From the NCBI RefSeq assembly GCF_035514885.1, contig NZ_DATJCH010000010.1, forward strand, positions 190,058-254,057: a stretch of 64,000 nt of DNA. Reading direction: 5' to 3'. Positions within the stretch are counted from its first letter, which is position 1. The number at the start of each line of letters is the position of its first letter. Source of the DNA: Albibacterium sp035514885. Lineage in GTDB: Bacteria; Bacteroidota; Bacteroidia; Sphingobacteriales; Sphingobacteriaceae. A program made the position numbers and the translations under genes. The notes under the pieces were generated by a model. The model was not told the DNA's origin. It did not search any database and saw only the letters and a list, made by a program, of their open reading frames with translations. Positions 9,123 through 19,200 of the stretch are shown piece after piece.

Positions 9123-10652
9123 ATGACAACAATGAAAAATAAAATATTCACAGCAATAATAGCATGCTTAATTCTTTTTAGTTTGCAGGCATGTAAGGAT
9201 AGTTTTCTAGAGTTAAAACCGAAGGGAACAGATCTTGAAGATAATTATTACCGCAATAGACAAGAAGCATATAATGGATTGATAGCTACTTATGATATGG
9301 TTGGTTATCAAAGCAATTCGTATACAAGTAAGATTTTAGCAACTTCAGCAGCTTCCGACGATCATTATGCAGGTGGTGGTGGTTCATCAGATTTGCCAAA
9401 TCTTCAGGCATGGTCTGATTATTCGGTAGATCCGGCTGTTGGTCCTCAGGAAGATTTATGGCGCAGAAACTACATGGGTATTAATAGAGCAAATATTTTG
9501 CTGTCAAAATTACCTGATGTTTCAATGGATGATAAGGAAAAATCACGTTTTGAAGCAGAAGCAAAATTTCTGCGTGCCTATTTCTATTTTGATCTGATAC
9601 GTTATTTCCGTAATATTCCTTTAATAGATCACCCATTAGCAGGAGATGAGCTATATGAAGTGTTACAGGTTGCACCCGCAGAAATATATGCATTTATTGA
9701 AAGTGACTTAACGAGCGCAATGCCAAATCTTCCTATGCAGGTTGTTAAATCTACAGAAGCTGGTAGAGTATCGCAGGGAACAGCCAAAGCTTTATTAGGA
9801 AAGGTATATTTGCAACAGGAGAAATTTGATTTAGCCGCACAGCAACTTGCTGCAGTAAATGGTGAGCCAGGACAAACCAGTCAATACGGTTATCGTTTAT
9901 TAGATAATTTCGCAGATCTATTTAAAGTGGATAACAAATTCAATAGTGAATCTATTTTCGAGATATCTTTTACAAATACTTCTGTTGGAGATTGGGGTTG
10001 TATTACTTGTAGTGAGGGGAATGTAATGAATATCTTAACAGGACCACGTGGCTATAGTGTTGGTGCTGGTGGACCCGATTATGTATCTGGATGGGGTTTT
10101 CTTCCTGTTACTACAGAATTGGCTGATCTAATGAAGAATGATCCGCGGTATCCTTATACAATCATTGATATGCAGAAATTAGCTGATGAAGGAAAAGGAT
10201 CATATACGCCTGGATATATGGATACAGGTTATTTCCTGGAGAAATTTGCCGGAAGAGAATCTAACCGTTGGACCGGTGCAGGATCGTTCGAATTAAATTT
10301 TCCACAAAACATGTATGATATCCGATTAGCAGACACTTATTTATTGGAAGCTGAAGCAATTGTTAGAGGTGGTGGAAATGCAGGTCGGGCAGCAGCTCTT
10401 TTGAATGCTGTTCGAGACAGAGTAGATTTGGCTCCTGTAGCTGCAACGCTAGACAACATTAAGAGAGAGCGTCGAGTTGAATTGGCAGGTGAAGGACACC
10501 GTTGGTTTGACCTTGTTCGCTGGGGAGATGCAGCTGCAGCCTTAAGTGATCGTGGTTTTGTAGCAGGCAAAAGTGAAATATTGCCTATCCCATTGCTTGA
10601 GTTAGATAATTCAAAGCTAGAGCAGAGTAAAGAATATGGTGGCACCAAATAA
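9123..10652 (+). CDS. susD: SusD/RagB family surface glycan-binding lipoprotein
   Basis: The 509-residue SusD-family protein has a lipoprotein signal with the lipobox LQAC (about residues 21-24). TPR-like N-terminal helices follow (PKGTDLEDNYYRN, FLRAYFYFDLIRYF). The conserved C-terminal region runs ADTYLLEAEAIVRGG ... RRVELAGEGHRWFDLVRWG. SusD proteins cap the SusC barrel at the cell surface and deliver the oligosaccharide. The gene starts two bases after susC; a second ATG at 9132 is an equally plausible start. Confidence 0.95.
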   Translation: MTTMKNKIFTAIIACLILFSLQACKDSFLELKPKGTDLEDNYYRNRQEAYNGLIATYDMVGYQSNSYTSKILATSAASDDHYAGGGGSSDLPNLQAWSDYSVDPAVGPQEDLWRRNYMGINRANILLSKLPDVSMDDKEKSRFEAEAKFLRAYFYFDLIRYFRNIPLIDHPLAGDELYEVLQVAPAEIYAFIESDLTSAMPNLPMQVVKSTEAGRVSQGTAKALLGKVYLQQEKFDLAAQQLAAVNGEPGQTSQYGYRLLDNFADLFKVDNKFNSESIFEISFTNTSVGDWGCITCSEGNVMNILTGPRGYSVGAGGPDYVSGWGFLPVTTELADLMKNDPRYPYTIIDMQKLADEGKGSYTPGYMDTGYFLEKFAGRESNRWTGAGSFELNFPQNMYDIRLADTYLLEAEAIVRGGGNAGRAAALLNAVRDRVDLAPVAATLDNIKRERRVELAGEGHRWFDLVRWGDAAAALSDRGFVAGKSEILPIPLLELDNSKLEQSKEYGGTK

Positions 10653-10663
10653 GTAAGAAAATT

Positions 10664-11584
10664 ATGAAAATCAATTATAGAAAAATATATTCCTTGATCT
10701 GGGGTTTGATAGGAATTATGGTTTTGAATGCATGTAAGATTGAAGGTGATAACTTGCATTTAGAAAAGATTGCCCAACCTGATTTCGAAGTTGTTGACCT
10801 GTCAAAAGGTAAAGTAAGATTAATTAATACAACTAATTCACCCTCTATTGCACAATGGACGGTAGTTAGTACGGGTCAAAAAGTTACTGGAGATACCGTA
10901 GATTTGAACCTAATCTTTGCAGGTCAGTATGATGTTGAATTAAATATTGTAGCACAGGGTGGTATGGCAAGCGTGATAAAACCGGTTACTGTAAATGAGA
11001 ATGACCCGGAAGCTTGTGCAGATACCAGAGCACTTGGTTTTATTGCAGGTTGCGATGTGAAAACTTGGAAGCTTAATCCGGAAGCAGGAACATTAAAAGT
11101 GGGTCCCGGTGCAGATAACGGTGATTGGTGGGCAAGCGGTTTGGGCGACGTTGAAGGTCGTAGTTGCGAATTCAATGATGAGTTTAGTTTTGCATTTAAT
11201 GCAGAAGGAACCTATAACTATGACAATAAAGGTGATTTCTTTGCAGATGGATACCTGGGAAATAAAACTTCAGGTTGTGAGCCTGCGGCAAATTTATCTG
11301 GAGCGCAAAAACTATGGGATTCAGGACAGTTTAGTTTTTCAGTAACCGAAGGTACAGGGGTTAAGAAACTAGGACAATTGAGACTAGTAGGTAAAGGCGC
11401 TCATATTGGTGTAAAGAAAGCACACAATGGAGGTGAAACCGCAGAGGGCCCTGTAAATGACTTTGTATTGTATGACATTTTGGAAATGAAGAAAAATGTT
11501 GACGGTAAAGGATATGATATTTTAAAAGTGGGTGTTGATATTGGTGGAGGTGCATGGTGGACTTTTACTTTACGTTCGTCTTAA
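10664..11584 (+). CDS. Surface lipoprotein with PKD-like domain, probable glycan-binding protein
   Basis: The 306-residue lipoprotein (lipobox LNAC, cysteine at about residue 24) has a PKD/Ig-like fold at about residues 38-110. A C-terminal beta-rich domain with many Trp, Gly and Asp residues follows (for example GDWWASGLGDVE and GGGAWWTFTL). Its place between susD and a GH16 glucanase gene, 11 bp after susD, is where SusE/SusF-type or SGBP-B proteins usually lie. I infer that it binds beta-glucan at the surface. No catalytic motif is visible. Confidence 0.7.
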   Translation: MKINYRKIYSLIWGLIGIMVLNACKIEGDNLHLEKIAQPDFEVVDLSKGKVRLINTTNSPSIAQWTVVSTGQKVTGDTVDLNLIFAGQYDVELNIVAQGGMASVIKPVTVNENDPEACADTRALGFIAGCDVKTWKLNPEAGTLKVGPGADNGDWWASGLGDVEGRSCEFNDEFSFAFNAEGTYNYDNKGDFFADGYLGNKTSGCEPAANLSGAQKLWDSGQFSFSVTEGTGVKKLGQLRLVGKGAHIGVKKAHNGGETAEGPVNDFVLYDILEMKKNVDGKGYDILKVGVDIGGGAWWTFTLRSS

Positions 11585-11607
11585 TACTTCACACGATTAT
11601 TTAAACT

Positions 11608-12465
11608 ATGAAACCGATATTATCTATGTTAAAAATAATTCCAATTCTGTTGCTTTCCGTTGCATGTGCTGAGAATGAGAATATAAAACCTCATATACCA
11701 CAGCCAGAACCGGTTGGTCCGAAAGAGTATTCATTTTCAACAACGCCTTCTTGGGTAGATGAGTTTGATTATGAAGGTCTTCCGGATGTGAAAAAGTGGG
11801 GCTACGATGTGGGTTCGCAAAATAACGGCTGGGGAAATAATGAACTCCAATACTATACTGAAGCAGACTTAGAAAATGCTAGTGTAGGGGGTGGGGTGTT
11901 GACCATCACAGCTAAAAAGGAAGACTTTGAAGGCTTTGGGTATACCTCTGCCCGTCTCGTAAGTAAGGGAAAAGGTGATTTCCTATATGGCCGTTTTGAG
12001 GTAAGAGCGAAAGTTCCTCCAGGAAAAGGAACTTGGGCTGCAGCTTGGATGTTGCCTACCGATTGGGCATATGGTGGCTGGCCAGCTTCTGGAGAGATTG
12101 ATATTTTGGAACATGTTGGTTATGATCAAGATGTAGTACATATCAGTATGCATACTGAAGCGTATAATCATGGTATTAATACGCAAAAAACAGCAACAAA
12201 AAAGATTCAGAATGCTACAACAGAATTTCATGTTTACAGAGTTGACTGGACCCCTGATTATATAAAGGGTTTTGTTGATGATGTCGAAATGTTTCATTTT
12301 GTGAATGAAAAAAAAGGATACGCTGTTTGGCCTTTTGATAAAAGGTTTCATTGGTTATTGAACTTAGCTGTAGGTGGTGACTGGGGAGGACAGATGGGTG
12401 TTGACGAAGGAGCATTCCCGGCAAAAATGGAGGTAGATTATGTACGAGTATATGATTTACAGTAA
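11608..12465 (+). CDS. GH16 beta-glucanase (laminarinase-type) lipoprotein
   Basis: The 285-residue lipoprotein (LSVAC lipobox, about residue 20) has one GH16 catalytic domain. The signature GEIDILEH puts the nucleophile at E163, the helper aspartate at D165 and the acid/base at E168. Upstream substrate-contact segments include NNGWGNNELQYYT and ARLVSKGKGDF. The lack of an inserted residue in the ExDxxE motif favours endo-1,3-beta-glucanase/laminarinase members over lichenases. As a lipoprotein encoded after susCD it probably cuts glucan at the cell surface before import. It is the only glycoside hydrolase seen in this locus. Confidence 0.9.
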   Translation: MKPILSMLKIIPILLLSVACAENENIKPHIPQPEPVGPKEYSFSTTPSWVDEFDYEGLPDVKKWGYDVGSQNNGWGNNELQYYTEADLENASVGGGVLTITAKKEDFEGFGYTSARLVSKGKGDFLYGRFEVRAKVPPGKGTWAAAWMLPTDWAYGGWPASGEIDILEHVGYDQDVVHISMHTEAYNHGINTQKTATKKIQNATTEFHVYRVDWTPDYIKGFVDDVEMFHFVNEKKGYAVWPFDKRFHWLLNLAVGGDWGGQMGVDEGAFPAKMEVDYVRVYDLQ

Positions 12466-12513
12466 AGTTAAATAACTCAATTCCTCGATTTCACCAAAGC
12501 GAGGGATGATTTT

Positions 12514-12554
12514 AATAGGCGATCAATATCATTTTAATGTATTGATCGCCTATT
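12514..12554. terminator. Bidirectional hairpin between convergent GH16 and AraC genes
   Basis: A perfect 14-bp stem (AATAGGCGATCAAT at 12514-12527 with 12541-12554) encloses a 13-nt loop, followed by a T-rich stretch. It sits between two convergent stops (12465 and 12569) and probably ends transcription from both sides. Confidence 0.8.
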
Positions 12555-12568
12555 GTTGTTTTGAACAC

Positions 12569-13516
12569 TTAAATGGGTTTATAAATCGTTGGATGAACTC
12601 CCTTTATTTTTTTAAAAGTATGACTGAAAGCTGCTAAATCGCTGAAGTTTAATAAGGTAGCTATTTCGGTCCATGATAGATTAAGCTTTTTCAACTCCAG
12701 ACTTTTCTCAATCTTTCTTCTTAATAAATAATGATAAGGACTACTATTGAATGCTTGTTTGAAAAGTCTGTAAAAACGATACTCAGACATACAGCATTCT
12801 TGCGCAACTTTTTTGATTTCAATTGGCATGAAAATATGATCGTCCAAATAGGATTTGCCAAATAACAATCGACGATAAAGTTCTTTTCGTGTAGAAATTT
12901 TAGCAGTTCTGATTTGATAATAAGATCGGATAGAAGATAAGTTTTCTTCTATCATCAATTGAACTATATCATAGATGGTTTCCTGGGGTGACGTTATAAA
13001 TACATCATTCTCCATTCCATAATGTAAAGACTCTAACCGTTTACAGAGTATTGTTCCTGCATGACATTCCTGAATAAATAAATCCGGACTGATAAAGAAA
13101 TTACCTATTTCTGAGATTGAATCGATCTCATCAGGCTGGGTTATACCTTGAATCATTTCTTTAATAAGTAGTGTATCAATATCTAAGCATACACTTTTAT
13201 TATTTCCATTGGCAATCATGACATCGCCTTTTGGATAATGTTCATTCACTAATATATATTGACCATTAGTAATTTCGAGGTTTCTTCCATCAAATTGATA
13301 GTTTTCTTGACCAGAAATCACATATTTCAAACTTAAGCCTTTATGAAAAACATTCTTTTCAAGTGAATAAAACTTTGAGCTTATTATAATGCTTTGATGC
13401 ACAGGTAGCACAGAATACCAAAAATTATTGCCAATTAAATGCTGTACACCGGTTTTGGTGATATGATGAGATACTTTTTCTCGGTCAAGACTATTCTTTA
13501 ATAGGTGCTCAGCCAT
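12569..13516 (-). CDS. AraC family transcriptional regulator
   Basis: The 315-residue protein has a cupin-like N-terminal sensing half and a C-terminal AraC/XylS double helix-turn-helix (about residues 210-312). The HTH segments are IEIKKVAQECCMSEYRFYRLFKQAF and WTEIATLLNFSDLAAFSHTFKKI, the latter being the conserved second half. It is transcribed convergently to the GH16 gene and divergently from the aspartic-protease-like gene at 13617, so the latter is the more likely target. The ligand is unknown. Confidence 0.85.
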   Translation of the reverse strand: MAEHLLKNSLDREKVSHHITKTGVQHLIGNNFWYSVLPVHQSIIISSKFYSLEKNVFHKGLSLKYVISGQENYQFDGRNLEITNGQYILVNEHYPKGDVMIANGNNKSVCLDIDTLLIKEMIQGITQPDEIDSISEIGNFFISPDLFIQECHAGTILCKRLESLHYGMENDVFITSPQETIYDIVQLMIEENLSSIRSYYQIRTAKISTRKELYRRLLFGKSYLDDHIFMPIEIKKVAQECCMSEYRFYRLFKQAFNSSPYHYLLRRKIEKSLELKKLNLSWTEIATLLNFSDLAAFSHTFKKIKGVHPTIYKPI

Positions 13517-13616
13517 ATTAACAAAATATTATTACACTAAAATGCCAACAAATTTTCACTTTTTATAAAATAGGCAGAAAATTACAAGTTGTGAGCGTGT
13601 TTCCAATCTTATAATT

Positions 13617-14936
13617 GTGAAAAAAACTTATTATCATATGAGACATATTATTTTGAAATGCACAGGGTTGTTGGTTTTCCTATTAACAGCGAACCAGGTT
13701 TTCGCAAGAACAAACCATTTATATGAGTTATATCTTAAAAGAGATTTCGTTTCTCTTGAATATCAGCTGAAAGATAAGCGGTTGAACAAAGAGAACAAGG
13801 ATACTTATGAAGTCTTCAATGCAATGCTCCTAAACGCATATGGAAAAAGCACCGAAGCTGGACAAATTTTGCAAGAAGCTGGTGAGAGCTTAAAGAATGA
13901 TACCTTGAGCTATCTGGCGTTAAAAACATTAAATATAATCGCATTTAATAATTTTAATTATTCTGAAGCATCAAAAAGTGGAAAAATTCTTCTTGATAAA
14001 TATAAGGAGATGTACAGTCCGCAAGAGTATCAGGAGTTTTCTCAAAATGTGAAAATAGCCACTATCTTGCACGATAGCCCGGCTCAACAAACTATAAAAA
14101 CTGCTAATACCACGATTGATTTACATAAAGATACTGTTGGATTATTGAATATTCCTGTATCAGTTGCAGGCAAGACGCTTTCTTTGATATTTGATTCAGG
14201 TGCTGGAATGTCTGTAATTTCAGAAAGTGTGGCGAAAATGTTGAATTTAAACATTGTTAGCGACTCAACTGTTGAAATTGGCGGCAGTACAGGTACATAT
14301 ATTGACGCAAAACTGGCCATTGCAAACAATATTCAAATTGGCAATATATCCGTTTCAAATGTAGCTTTCCTTGTGTTTCCTGATCGTGCACTTTCCTTTG
14401 GAGACGGCTCTTATAAGATGGATGGTATTATAGGTTTCCCAGTTATAAAGGAATTCGGTTCTCTAACTTTGACCAGGCAAAATCAACTTTTTGTTCCAAA
14501 TGAAATAAAGAAAGAGAGAGTTAAACCAAATATGATGCTTGATGAGTTGCAGCCAATACTTATCCTAAGCTATAATAGTAATAACAATGATACGAAGCTT
14601 CCTTTTACATTTGATACAGGAGCAAATAAAACCACCATTAGTGAAAACTTTTATCAGAGATTTCCATACGATGTGAAGACAAATGGGAAAGAGAATACCA
14701 GAACTTTTGAAGGTGTAGGAGGGAAAAAAGAATTTGAAGGGTTCGATATTAAAGAATTGACTTTTAAAGCTGGAAGACAGCCTTTAAAATTAAAAAATAT
14801 TTTTGTTTTTAGAGAGCCCTTTATCGCCAATGGTGATAGTTATTATGGAAATATTGGTCAGGACGTAATTAAACAATTTGAAAGCATAACAATTAATTTT
14901 AAAGATTCATTTATCAAATTTGGTAAGCCTATTTAA
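13617..14936 (+). CDS. Secreted protein with two retropepsin-like aspartic protease domains
   Basis: The 439-residue protein has a signal peptide (cut near NQVFA), then about 130 helical residues, then two copies of a retropepsin-like fold. The catalytic motifs are FDSGAG with D193 and FDTGAN with D333. Each is followed by a hydrophobic-Gly segment (IIGFPVI and YGNIGQDVI). Two Asp-[ST]-Gly lobes in one chain recall pepsin-like architecture built from retropepsin halves. The start is a GTG at 13617; the ATG at 13638 is an equally good alternative because the signal peptide lies downstream of both. The substrate is unknown. Confidence 0.8.
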   Translation: MKKTYYHMRHIILKCTGLLVFLLTANQVFARTNHLYELYLKRDFVSLEYQLKDKRLNKENKDTYEVFNAMLLNAYGKSTEAGQILQEAGESLKNDTLSYLALKTLNIIAFNNFNYSEASKSGKILLDKYKEMYSPQEYQEFSQNVKIATILHDSPAQQTIKTANTTIDLHKDTVGLLNIPVSVAGKTLSLIFDSGAGMSVISESVAKMLNLNIVSDSTVEIGGSTGTYIDAKLAIANNIQIGNISVSNVAFLVFPDRALSFGDGSYKMDGIIGFPVIKEFGSLTLTRQNQLFVPNEIKKERVKPNMMLDELQPILILSYNSNNNDTKLPFTFDTGANKTTISENFYQRFPYDVKTNGKENTRTFEGVGGKKEFEGFDIKELTFKAGRQPLKLKNIFVFREPFIANGDSYYGNIGQDVIKQFESITINFKDSFIKFGKPI

Positions 14937-14960
14937 TCATACTCCATTGAATGTGTGTCA

Positions 14961-14991
14961 ATGAGCCGATTTCTTCTCCTAATCGGCTCAT
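14961..14991 (+). terminator. Hairpin after the aspartic-protease-like gene
   Basis: A 10-bp perfect stem (ATGAGCCGAT at 14961-14970 with 14982-14991) encloses an 11-nt loop, 25 bp past the stop. There is no strong T-run, so termination is probable but not certain. Confidence 0.55.
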
Positions 14992-15094
14992 AGCAATATG
15001 ATAAGTTATTTTAATTGTTAAAATAGATTTATTTTGTACTTTTAACGATATGTTTTTATAAATAAAGAAAATATTAACGTTAAACTTTAACATT

Positions 15095-15985
15095 ATGAAA
15101 AAAACGACAAACCGTGTATTCAGTTTTTTAACATTCACAGTCTGTATTGCCGTTCTTGTTTCTTGTAACAACGCGAATCAAAATGAAGATAATGCTGAAG
15201 CTGTACAGGATACTGTAGCTAGCCTTACTCAAGTATGGAAAACTGATTCTACTTTTACAGGCTCAGAATCTACATTATACAACCCAGACAACCAGACTAT
15301 TTATGTTTCTTGTGGAAATACAGATGCAAGTGCAAAAGATGGCGATGGTTTTATTGCTTTACTTAACACAGATGGATCTGTTAAAAACATGGAATGGGTA
15401 ACAGGATTGAATGCACCCAAAGGCATGGCCATTTTAAATGGAAAACTTTATGTAACGGATATTGATGAAGTAAAAATCATCGATCTGGAGACTGCAAGCA
15501 TAGAAAAAACAATCCCTGTTGAAGGAGCAAAGTTTTTAAATGACCTTGCCAGCGATGGTACAAATGTTTATTTCTCAGATTCTCAATCAGGAATCGTTTA
15601 TTCATTAAACCAAGCCGGAAGTATAAATGCGGTTATCAATGATGCAGAAGGTATTAACGGACTTGAGTTCTACCAAGAAAACTTATATACTCTTGATAAC
15701 GCAGGATTGAAAAAATACGATACTACAGAGTTTAAATCAAGTCTTCTTAATTCAGAAGTTACTGGAGGCGATGGACTTGTTATACTTAATGATAGTACTT
15801 TCATCGCAAGTCGTTGGGCTGGAGAAATCTATTTGATTAAAGGTAGCGGAAGCACTTTATTAGTTGATACAAAAGCTGAGAAATCAAACACTGCTGATAT
15901 TGGTTATATTGCAGATCAGAATTTGGTAATTGTGCCAACTTTTATGAAGAATGAAGTAGCTGCATATAAATTAAGTGGGGAATAA
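15095..15985 (+). CDS. SMP-30/gluconolactonase-like beta-propeller lipoprotein
   Basis: The 296-residue lipoprotein (lipobox VSC, cysteine at about residue 24) folds as a propeller. It has repeated strands such as APKGMAILNGKLYVTDIDEVKIID, FLNDLASDGTNVYFSDS and GINGLEFYQENLYTLD. The pattern resembles the SMP-30/gluconolactonase/LRE group. Metal-ligand residues of true lactonases cannot be confirmed by eye. It stands alone: a hairpin lies before it and a strong terminator after it. A role as a periplasmic binding or lactonase-like protein is an inference. Confidence 0.65.
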   Translation: MKKTTNRVFSFLTFTVCIAVLVSCNNANQNEDNAEAVQDTVASLTQVWKTDSTFTGSESTLYNPDNQTIYVSCGNTDASAKDGDGFIALLNTDGSVKNMEWVTGLNAPKGMAILNGKLYVTDIDEVKIIDLETASIEKTIPVEGAKFLNDLASDGTNVYFSDSQSGIVYSLNQAGSINAVINDAEGINGLEFYQENLYTLDNAGLKKYDTTEFKSSLLNSEVTGGDGLVILNDSTFIASRWAGEIYLIKGSGSTLLVDTKAEKSNTADIGYIADQNLVIVPTFMKNEVAAYKLSGE

Positions 15986-16018
15986 TTGCAGTAAAGATAG
16001 TTTACCTATAGGTAGATT

Positions 16019-16071
16019 AAGAAACAAAAGGAGGAGAGCCTTTATTAAAGGCTCTCCTCTTTTTGTTTCTT
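16019..16071. terminator. Strong terminator after the propeller lipoprotein; 15986-16287 is otherwise empty
   Basis: A 25-bp arm at 16019-16043 pairs with 16047-16071 with one G-T pair and a 3-nt loop; the descending arm is T-rich. In the rest of the 302-bp gap I see only a short GTGTG-AAC-CACAC palindrome at 16235-16247, about 40 bp before the next start, which could be an operator. Confidence 0.9.
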
Positions 16072-16287
16072 ATATAATGCTCATTTATAGCTTGGTGGTT
16101 TTTATATCCTAGATAGATTGTTGAAGTAAAAAGGATTTTAAATTTAGACCAAGACAGTACAGGATGGTATTTCTATTCATAATTTATCTCTTTATGTAAC
16201 AAAATTATTCGTTTATTTATATTACTAAACGAGAGTGTGAACCACACGAAGAGCATTAGATCAAATATTATAATCCTCTAACCAACC

Positions 16288-19200
16288 ATGAAAAGAAATA
16301 TATTATTAAAAGAAATCTTTCTGTTCTTAGGAGCATTATTAGTTTTTTTTAGTCTGAGCCAGTGTACAAGTTCAAATAAAAATCTTGTCCAATTAAAGAA
16401 GGGATCCCGTATCGTTTTAATTGGAAATAATTTAGGATCAAGGATGATGAATTATGGTCATTTCGAAACTGAAATGCATTTACGCTATCCGGACAGCTTG
16501 TTATTCATACGAAACATGAGTGATGGAGGGAATACTCCCGGCTTTAGGCCTCATTCTGCAAGAAAATCGCCATGGGCCTTTCCCGGTGCGGAAAAGTTTC
16601 ATCCTGAATTAGCAGATTATGCTGATAGCGAAGGTCATTTTCCAACAGAAGATGAATGGCTTTTCAGCCTTAAACCTGATATTATTATCGCATTTTTCGG
16701 GTATAATGAGTCATTTGATGGTGAAGCAGGATTGTCGAATTATAAAGCAGAATTAGACGCTTTCATAAAACATACCCTATCACAAAAGTATAACGGCGAT
16801 ACTACTCTACAGTTGGCTATAGTATCACCCATTGCTTTTGAAGATCTCTCTGATAAAATGGATCTTCCTAATGGTAAAAAAGAGAATGTAAATCTTGAAT
16901 TGTATAGTAATGCAATGCAAGAGGTAGCTGCTCAGAATAACGTTCTTTTTGTAGATGCCTTTCATCCTTCAAAACAATGGTACGACTCAAGCAGTGAGGA
17001 TTTGACTATAGATGGTTTTCAGCTAACTGCAGATGCCTATGAAAGGTTTTCAAAGCTTCTGGTAAATGAAATTTTTGGAAAGACTTCATTAAAAGCCGAA
17101 CGGTACAAAGAATTAGTACACAATGCGGTACTTGAGAAGAACTGGATGTGGCACAATGATATTAAAATTCCAAATGGTGTTCATGCTTATGGACGGAGGT
17201 ATGATCCTTTCGGATCAGATAATTATCCGGCAGAGATTGCTAAGATAAGAGAAATGACAGCTATAAGGGATGAAGCTATATGGAAAGCTGCAAAGGGAGA
17301 GAAAATGGATTTGCAACTTGCAGATTCAAAAACATCCGTACTTCCGCCTGTGAAAACTAATTATGATCCGAAAGTAAATGGCGATCCGAACTATTTGTAC
17401 GGACAGGATGCGCTTGATAAATTCCACATCGCTCCGGGTTATAAGGTTGAATTATTTGCTTCAGAAAGAGAATTCCCTGATTTAGAAAACCCTGTTCAAC
17501 TGTCTTTTGATAATAAAGGTCGCCTTTGGGTTGCTACCATGCCAACCTACCCCCATTGGAGACCAGGAGACCCAAAGCCAAATGATAAGCTTATCATTTA
17601 TGAAGATACGGATGGCGATGGAAAGGCAGATAAACAAACTATTTTTGCAGATAGTTTACACCTCCCGATAGGTTTTGAGGTAACTGAAGAAGGTGTATAT
17701 CTTTCTCAGGGAACTAATCTGGTGATATTAAAAGATCTTGACGGTGATGATAAGGCGGATAGTAAAGAAATTCTTTTAAGCGGTTTCGATGATCACGACA
17801 CCCACCATGCTCATAGTGCATATACGGTCGATCCAGCAGGTGGAATCTATATGGGCGAAGGTGTTTTTTTGCATACAAATGTTGAAACACCTTACGGGCC
17901 TGTTCGTGCAACGAACGGCGGATTCTATAGATATGATCCTAAACGACATAAGCTGGATCGTGTAGCACAATTGTCAATTCCCAATCCCTGGGGAATCGCA
18001 TTTGATAAATGGGGAGAGAACTTCTTTACTGAAACATCAAATCCACCTATGCGATGGATGAGACCAGGCTCCATTAAACCTAGATTTGGACAATCAAACC
18101 CCAATTCCAGAGATTTAATTGAACCGGATTTCCGTATTCGACCTACCTCAGGTTTAGAGTTTATCTACAGCAGGCATTTTCCTGACGAAGTTCAAGGAGA
18201 TTTTCTGTTGAATAATACCATCGGGTTTTTAGGTACCATGCAGCATACTTTGAATGATGACGGAACCGGCTATGTAAGCAAACATAGGCAAGATTTACTT
18301 TGGTCTGATGATAGAAATTATAGGCCGGTAGACCTTGAGTTTGCACCTGATGGTTCTTTGTATATTGTAGATTGGCATAATGTTCTGATTGGTCATATGC
18401 AACACAATGCGCGTGATCCACTTCGCGATCATGTTCATGGAAGAATTTACAGAGTTACCTATCCATCTCGACCTTTGGTTAAACCAGCGAAAGTTGCAGG
18501 TGCTACCATAGATGAACTTTTGGAGAATTTAAAACTGCCGGAAGCCCGAACCCGTGCCCGTTCCAGAAATGAGCTAAGAGGGCGTAAGGTTTCAGAAGTT
18601 TTGTCAGCTACTAAGGCATGGGTAGCAAAGCTTGATCAGGGTGATCCAAGCTTTGAACATAATTTGTTAGAGGCACTGTGGGTAACCTGGGGTATGGATC
18701 AGGTAGATCAGGACTTGTTAAAGCGTTTATTAAATTCTAAAGATTACCATGCAAGAAGTGCAGCAGTTCAAGTATTAGGATATTCAGGTCATCAGGTAGC
18801 CAATCAGGCAGATTTACTAATGAAAGCTGCTCAGGATGAGCATGGTCGTGTTCGTTTAGAGGCAATTGTTGCAGCATCATGGTTAGAAAAAGATACAGGT
18901 TTGGCAATTGTAAATGAGGCCGGAAAGATGCCTCTTGATGATTGGATGATGGCTTCTTTCCAGACTGCGCTGGCTTCGCTTCGAGGAGAAACATTAAAAG
19001 AAGAAGAAACAACGGTAACCACTGATCTGGAAGGTGCTGAAAAAGATCTTTATATCAAAGGAAGTGCAATTTTTGCTCGTGATGGATTTTGTGTTACTTG
19101 TCATCAGGCTGATGGAATGGGACTTGAAGCATCCGGTTTTCCACCACTTAAAGGAAGTGAGTGGGTATTAGGTAATGAAGATCGTTTAATTAAATTAACG

